The translations under genes were made by a program, and so were the position numbers. From the NCBI GenBank assembly GCA_947628265.1, contig CANQZF010000056.1, positions 1 to 9,455 on the forward strand: a stretch of 9,455 bases of DNA. Reading direction: 5' to 3'. The notes below the pieces were generated by a model, which saw only the letters and a program-made list of their open reading frames with translations, searched no databases and had not been told where the DNA came from. Of the stretch, positions 5,473 to 9,455 are shown piece after piece. The DNA is from an uncultured Oscillospiraceae bacterium (GTDB taxonomy: Bacteria; Bacillota; Clostridia; Oscillospirales; Oscillospiraceae). How positions within the stretch are numbered: position 1 is the first letter of the stretch; each line of letters starts with the position of its first letter.

Positions 5473-8247
5473 TTACAGCTCCAGCGTAAACTCCGCCAAC
5501 GGGTCTAAGTCGGGGTAGTGCTGCTGCTTGTACTCCAGGAGCATTGCCGCGCAGTTGGGGGCGTTATTCTCGGCGGCGACGTTGATGAACTCCATGATCT
5601 GCGCGGCGGTGCATTTGTCCAGGGAATCCCGGACCGTCACGTCATCATTTCGTATCCGCCCGACGATGGTCCAGCGGTCCAGGAGGGTCACGATGTGGTT
5701 GGATTTGCGGGAGCGCTCGGTTATCCTGAACTCGCCCAGGGTCAACATGGTGTCCTTGCTGGGGTAGTAGCCGCTATAATTATCGATGGCGAAATCAAGC
5801 TCGCAGTCGGGCAGGCCCAAGTAATGCGCGGAGGGGGAGAAGGAGATACCGTGCTTCTCCCGGCGGAGGAAATAGAAAAGCGGGAGCCGCTGCCCCTCAT
5901 ATCTGGCGGCGGTCACCGAATCGAAATTGACTACCGGTTCCCAGATCTGCTCGAAGGGCTGCTTTTTGCCGCGGGAGGCAAAATATCCTTGCCAACGCCG
6001 CAAATCGGCCCGGTCCATCTCCACGGGATGCGCCACCGCGATGTCCCCGTCATTTATCTCATAGGGCTGCCCAGCGCTGTCAATGGGGCCGTCGGCCGTC
6101 ATAGTGAAGGTGCTTTTTCCCTGGACCCAGACAATCATGCCCGCCGTTTGGCGCAGGAGGAGATTGTGGAGGTAGCTGTCCTTCCAGGCGGCGCTCTCCC
6201 TCGTCCTCCCGCTCAGGAAGTCATCGAACAGACTATCGAAGCGCCGCTTGACGATGTTCTTCGTCTCCTGCCGCATATTTTTCAGGTCCTGCACGGCCCG
6301 CTCGTATTTTGCCGGGTCCGCGCCGCGCTTTGAAATGGTCCTCGCGGTGCTGCCGTCCGCCTCCGCGACGATGTATTTGAAATCCGGCTGGAGCCTCACC
6401 GTGACGGTACGATTCCCTAGGTCAAAGTGCCTTTCCCCGGCCTCGTCGAGGCCCACATCGGAGAACCATTTGTCGCGCACGGTGTCCTCGTCCAGCCCGC
6501 GCAAGTACGCGTAATAATCCAGGTAGTCGATTTTCTCGGCGAAAATCAGGGCGGCGTGGGTGCAGCTGTAGTACACTGCCGCGCAGAAACTCCGGTAGGG
6601 CTGCGGGTAAGGCTTAATCAGGCGCGCGTAATTGAACAGCTTCTCAACGGTCTCCTCATCGGCGTAGCGGAAGATGGGAACCGCCAGATTGTCCGCCAGC
6701 CGGACCCTTTCGACCTTGCCCACGAATTTATCCACCAGCGTCAGCAGCCACGCCTGGAGAACGCCGTTGTCCAGCTCCTCCAGAAGCTTGAGGGCCTCCT
6801 CACAAATTCCGGCCTTCTCCTTCCACTCCTCGCTCCTTTCGTGGATGGCCAGCAGCTTCGCCGTTTCCATAAGCCCCAGGGGTGTGCCGTCCTTTTTTAG
6901 GACCTGCGGCAGGTCAAACGCGCCAATGCCGAAGCACGATTTCAGGGACGCGGCGTAGTCGTCCGCCGGTTTCGCCTTTTTGGCGGGCTTGTTGGCCGTC
7001 ACCTGCAGGACCTCCGCGTTCAAAAACTCCTGAATCTCTGGCAGGGCGGAGGCGCTCAGCAGCTTTCGGACCTTGGCCGCGTTCGACTCGTTTATGGCGT
7101 TCAGAGTTAATAGAGTCTCTATGTATTTCGGCTTCCGCTCCGCCTCGGCCAGCGCGATGACCTCCTTCGCCTTTTTCCCGAGGAAGTCGATAATCATCCC
7201 CCGCGGCTCCTCCGCGATGGGCTCATCCGTATCCGAAAGCCTGCTCATCGCCCCCTTGATACGCCCGGCGGTGGTCAGACGAAAAGTGCCATAGCTGCCG
7301 GTGGCCAGCAAGCGGTCAAAGCTCTCAATATTTTCCTTGCCGACGGGATACAGCATCTCTTTGTCGCCCTGCAGCCCCTGGAACGCCCCTACCGTATGAA
7401 GGACAGAGCCGTCCTTCCTCCGCAGCATGAGCGGGATCTCCCATTGTCCGCTGCACTCGCTGAATGCGTAATCGCCCACTTTGATGACCTTGTCCGGCAA
7501 AATGATCTCCCTAAGGCCGGTACACTTGGAAAACGCGTGCCTTCCAATACCGGTCAGACTGTCCGGCAAGAATATTCTCTCAAGGCCGGAGCACTCCTCA
7601 AAAGCGGAATCTCCAATGCCAGTCAAGCCCTCCGGCAGATTGACTTGCGTAAGGCCGGAGCAGCCGCGAAACGCGTCTTTCGCAATGCTCGTCACCCCTT
7701 CCGGCAAGTTTACGACGCCTTTTCTCCCTTTGAAGCAAAAAAGCGCTTCGTTTTCCTTGATCAGCACGCCATCCGCGCTTCTGAATACACGGTTTCCCGT
7801 GCTGACGGTGAGGCGCTCAAGGTTTTTGCAGGAGTCAAATATTACCCTTTTGAAATTGGTCAAGCTGCCCGGCAGAATGATCTCTGTGAGCTTATCGCAA
7901 TGCAGGAAGGCTTTATTTCGGATTGCGGTCACCCCCTCCGGGATAATCGCGGTTCCGGTCTTCCCTCTCGGGCAGGCTATCAACTCGTTTCCGCATATCA
8001 GCATTCCGTCTGCGCTTTTAAACACAGAATTACCGGCACTGACCGAAAAGCCCTCAACAGTTCCGCACCAGTCAAAGACCTCGTTACCAACACTCTTCAC
8101 ACTTTTCGGAAACGTTATGCTCTTCAGAGCGCTGTATCTATCAAAGGCCCAGCCGCCAATTTCGGTTACCCCCTCCGGGATAACCACATCCCCGCCGGGA
8201 CCGGTGTATTTTCTCAGGACACCGTTTTCAATAACAAAATCGCTCAT
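5473..8247 (-). CDS. BspA-type leucine-rich-repeat protein with C-terminal DUF4132 (MolR-like) region
   Basis: The 924-residue protein starts at ATG 8247, with a purine-rich AAAGGGAG site upstream. Residues about 21-270 are LRR_5/BspA repeats of about 23 residues with the pattern LPxxVTxIGxxAFxxCxxL. Two are interrupted by a hairpin-like segment (VFKSADGMLI at 75-84, VFRSADGVLI at 154-163). Residues about 300-600 are mostly helical and not recognised. Residues about 610-830 resemble DUF4132: a MIVWVQG strand at 704, then DIAVAHPVEMDRADLRRWQ (735-753) and a QPFEQIWEPV segment (763-772), equivalent to the AHP...W...PF...RPV block of MolR/YehI-like proteins. The last 35 residues (AAENNAPNC to LAEFTLEL) look like a helical repeat plus tail. 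No signal peptide or transmembrane segment is seen, so unlike secreted BspA proteins it is probably cytoplasmic. The role is unknown. Its place beside a MoxR-like ATPase suggests it is a partner or client of that ATPase. The LRR call is firm; the DUF4132 call is from remembered family motifs. Confidence 0.85.
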   Translation of the reverse strand: MSDFVIENGVLRKYTGPGGDVVIPEGVTEIGGWAFDRYSALKSITFPKSVKSVGNEVFDWCGTVEGFSVSAGNSVFKSADGMLICGNELIACPRGKTGTAIIPEGVTAIRNKAFLHCDKLTEIILPGSLTNFKRVIFDSCKNLERLTVSTGNRVFRSADGVLIKENEALFCFKGRKGVVNLPEGVTSIAKDAFRGCSGLTQVNLPEGLTGIGDSAFEECSGLERIFLPDSLTGIGRHAFSKCTGLREIILPDKVIKVGDYAFSECSGQWEIPLMLRRKDGSVLHTVGAFQGLQGDKEMLYPVGKENIESFDRLLATGSYGTFRLTTAGRIKGAMSRLSDTDEPIAEEPRGMIIDFLGKKAKEVIALAEAERKPKYIETLLTLNAINESNAAKVRKLLSASALPEIQEFLNAEVLQVTANKPAKKAKPADDYAASLKSCFGIGAFDLPQVLKKDGTPLGLMETAKLLAIHERSEEWKEKAGICEEALKLLEELDNGVLQAWLLTLVDKFVGKVERVRLADNLAVPIFRYADEETVEKLFNYARLIKPYPQPYRSFCAAVYYSCTHAALIFAEKIDYLDYYAYLRGLDEDTVRDKWFSDVGLDEAGERHFDLGNRTVTVRLQPDFKYIVAEADGSTARTISKRGADPAKYERAVQDLKNMRQETKNIVKRRFDSLFDDFLSGRTRESAAWKDSYLHNLLLRQTAGMIVWVQGKSTFTMTADGPIDSAGQPYEINDGDIAVAHPVEMDRADLRRWQGYFASRGKKQPFEQIWEPVVNFDSVTAARYEGQRLPLFYFLRREKHGISFSPSAHYLGLPDCELDFAIDNYSGYYPSKDTMLTLGEFRITERSRKSNHIVTLLDRWTIVGRIRNDDVTVRDSLDKCTAAQIMEFINVAAENNAPNCAAMLLEYKQQHYPDLDPLAEFTLEL
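7438..7716 (-). repeat. Array of about 69-base (23-residue) LRR units
   Basis: Residues 178-270 of the LRR-DUF4132 protein are four consecutive LRR units starting VNLPEGVTSI, VNLPEGLTGI, IFLPDSLTGI and IILPDKVIKV. Phasing is visible in the DNA: the plus-strand octamer AAGGCCGG occurs at 7513, 7582 and 7651, exactly 69 bases apart. This is a coding repeat, not an intergenic element. Confidence 0.85.
7717..8187 (-). repeat. Tandem 78/79-residue super-repeat inside the LRR domain
   Basis: Residues 21-98 and 99-177 of the LRR-DUF4132 protein align almost without gaps. Each copy has two LRR units followed by a GNxVFxSADGxLI hairpin segment and a Lys/Gly-rich turn (PRGKTG, FKGRKG). In DNA the two copies lie at 7954-8187 and 7717-7953. 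A third stretch (from residue 178) starts the same way but continues as plain LRR units without the hairpin insert. This points to growth of the domain by unequal duplication of a compound unit. Confidence 0.8.
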
Positions 8248-8278
8248 GTTGTTTCTCCCTTTCTGGTCTATAAATTTT

Positions 8279-9455
8279 TTACAGCTCCAGATTCTCGATC
8301 TGGCTTATGAGCTCTTTTTGGCGTTCGTAGAAGAGGAGCTCCTGGTTGTGGCGGTAGTAGTCGGGGGAGCCGTAGCGGCTGATGAAGCGGGCGCTGTGGA
8401 CGTTGACGGTGAGCTCGGTGACGAGGATGAGGATTTCCTGGCCGTCCCCGAAGACCTCCTCGCAGAACTTAAAGACGTTGGAGAGGCGCTTGCCGGCGCG
8501 CTGGGAGAGCTTTTTGAGCTCCTTTACGCGCCCATCGAAGTCGGCCTTCAAAAGGGCGAAGGCGGCAGCGCCGCTTGCCGGGGGCTTCTCCTTCAAAAGC
8601 CGCTGCTGCTCCTCCATGGCCGCGATGGCAGCGTGGAGGGTCCGCTCGGCATCGGGGGAGAGAGTGGAGGCCGTCTTCCCGGCGCGGATGCGCTGGCGGA
8701 GAATCGAAATCTGGCCCTCCAGCAGCTTTTCCCCGTCCGCGCCGGGGCGCGAAAGGGCCGGCCGGAGGTTCTTGAGAGCGCCCATCAGCTCCGACAGCAT
8801 CCGCTCCCGGTCGGAGACCTCCCGGAGCCGCGCGGTCACCGCGTCCAGGAGAAGGCCCAGGAGGCTCAGCCGCTCGTCAAATTTGGCGGCCTTGGCGCGG
8901 TTTTTGATCTCCTCCGGCGCCGTGCCGTCCAGGATCTTGTCCACCTGGTAGTCGGCCCGGTATTTATTGAAAAGGTCGTAGTAGATGGCGAAGGAGCTGG
9001 CGATCTTCTTATTTTGCAGGTACTGTCCCACCAGCGCCTTGTCCACCCGGATGCCGTGGCTTTCATAGAGGCGTATCATGTCCGAGAGATCCGACCAGCC
9101 GCGGGCGGTGACGAAGCTCTTGCCGTCCACGGTGGTCTCAATCCGGTAAAACTCGTCCTTTTTGATGTCGAGATATGTGGTGATGGCCGGGTGGACGCCG
9201 GATTGGTACGCGTACTCCTTCCACACGTCGTAGTCCGGCTCCACGTCCACGCGCTTTAAGCGGTCCCAGGTGACGATGTCGAACTCCCGGACGGAGTTGT
9301 TGTACTCCGGCGGGTTTCCGGCGGTAACCACGATCCAGCCGTCCGGGACGCGGTGCCGGCCGAAGACCTTGTACTGCAAAAACTGGAGCATCACCGGGGC
9401 CAGGGTCTCGGAGACGCAGTTGATCTCGTCCAGAAAGAGGATGCCCTTCCGAAGG
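8279..9455 (-). CDS. MoxR-like AAA+ ATPase (AAA_5 type), C-terminal part, cut by the window edge
   Basis: This open frame runs in from the right edge and ends at TAA (8279-8281), leaving 391 visible residues. The N-terminal part with Walker A lies outside. The first visible residues form a Walker B strand, ILFLDEIN (visible residues 5-12). Next come a sensor-1-like strand, VVTAGNPPEYNNS (Asn near 47), a candidate arginine finger in TWDRLKRV (Arg65 or Arg68), and a sensor-2-like VTARGW (Arg118). This order is typical of MoxR/RavA-class AAA+ proteins, which act as ATP-driven remodelling chaperones, usually with VWA-domain partners. Roughly residues 185-391 form a charged, helical extension, possibly coiled coil, ending in a Tyr/Arg-rich helix. 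No signal peptide or membrane segment is visible, so a cytoplasmic location is inferred. It is the first visible gene of the apparent operon, 31 bases before the LRR-DUF4132 gene, which fits the known AAA/DUF4132 linkage. The AAA+ assignment is firm; the substrate is unknown. Confidence 0.88.
   Translation of the reverse strand, partial: LRKGILFLDEINCVSETLAPVMLQFLQYKVFGRHRVPDGWIVVTAGNPPEYNNSVREFDIVTWDRLKRVDVEPDYDVWKEYAYQSGVHPAITTYLDIKKDEFYRIETTVDGKSFVTARGWSDLSDMIRLYESHGIRVDKALVGQYLQNKKIASSFAIYYDLFNKYRADYQVDKILDGTAPEEIKNRAKAAKFDERLSLLGLLLDAVTARLREVSDRERMLSELMGALKNLRPALSRPGADGEKLLEGQISILRQRIRAGKTASTLSPDAERTLHAAIAAMEEQQRLLKEKPPASGAAAFALLKADFDGRVKELKKLSQRAGKRLSNVFKFCEEVFGDGQEILILVTELTVNVHSARFISRYGSPDYYRHNQELLFYERQKELISQIENLEL

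Noticed and set aside
7438..8187. Regular repeats considered as a CRISPR array or intergenic repeat
   Set aside because: The 69-base period is in frame and encodes LRR units. Copies diverge as protein repeats do, without identical repeats separated by unrelated spacers.
7481..9259. 592-codon plus-strand open frame across the AAA and LRR genes
   Set aside because: It crosses two real minus-strand genes and their spacer. The LRR part merely mirrors the repeat periodicity and the rest is composition-driven.

Overview
The window is a compact accessory stretch of a GC-rich bacterial chromosome. Every gene I can support lies on the minus strand, so it is read from the right end to the left. Families, codon use, purine-rich Shine-Dalgarno sites and very short gene spacing suggest a GC-rich member of the Bacillota (Clostridia, possibly Oscillospiraceae-like). 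This assignment comes from recognising families and was not computed.

In transcription order the genes are: (1) the C-terminal part of a MoxR-like AAA+ ATPase, cut by the right edge (8279-9455); (2) a 924-residue protein joining BspA-type leucine-rich repeats to a DUF4132 (MolR-like) C-terminal region (5473-8247); (3) a 70-residue small acidic-tailed protein (5236-5448); (4) sbcD, the Mre11-type nuclease subunit (4080-5219); (5) sbcC, the Rad50-type zinc-hook ATPase, overlapping sbcD by ATGA (1318-4083); (6) the N-terminal 421 residues of a protein I do not recognise, apparently built from two related domains and cut by the left edge (1-1265). Gaps are 31, 24, 16, -4 and 52 bases. No hairpin-plus-T-run terminator or clear promoter is visible, so this looks like one polycistronic unit whose promoter lies beyond the right edge.

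Functionally the window joins two modules. MoxR-type AAA+ ATPases and DUF4132 proteins are known genomic partners (E. coli carries yehI/molR-type DUF4132 genes near the AAA gene yehL and the VWA gene yehP). Such systems normally include a VWA-domain protein, which is not in this window and may lie just outside it. The second module is SbcCD, the ATP-dependent nuclease that opens DNA hairpins and blocked or palindromic ends. Its placement inside the same apparent operon, followed by a large two-domain protein of unknown function, is the most interesting feature. One possible reading is an AAA+/LRR-DUF4132 stress or conflict module that uses, or is co-expressed with, a DNA-end nuclease. The sequence shows the linkage, not the function.

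Base composition is uneven. The leucine-rich-repeat part of gene 2 and the N-terminal domain of gene 6 are visibly poorer in G+C than the surrounding genes. I see no RNA genes, insertion sequences, CRISPR arrays or attachment sites, and no gene-free stretch longer than 52 bases.
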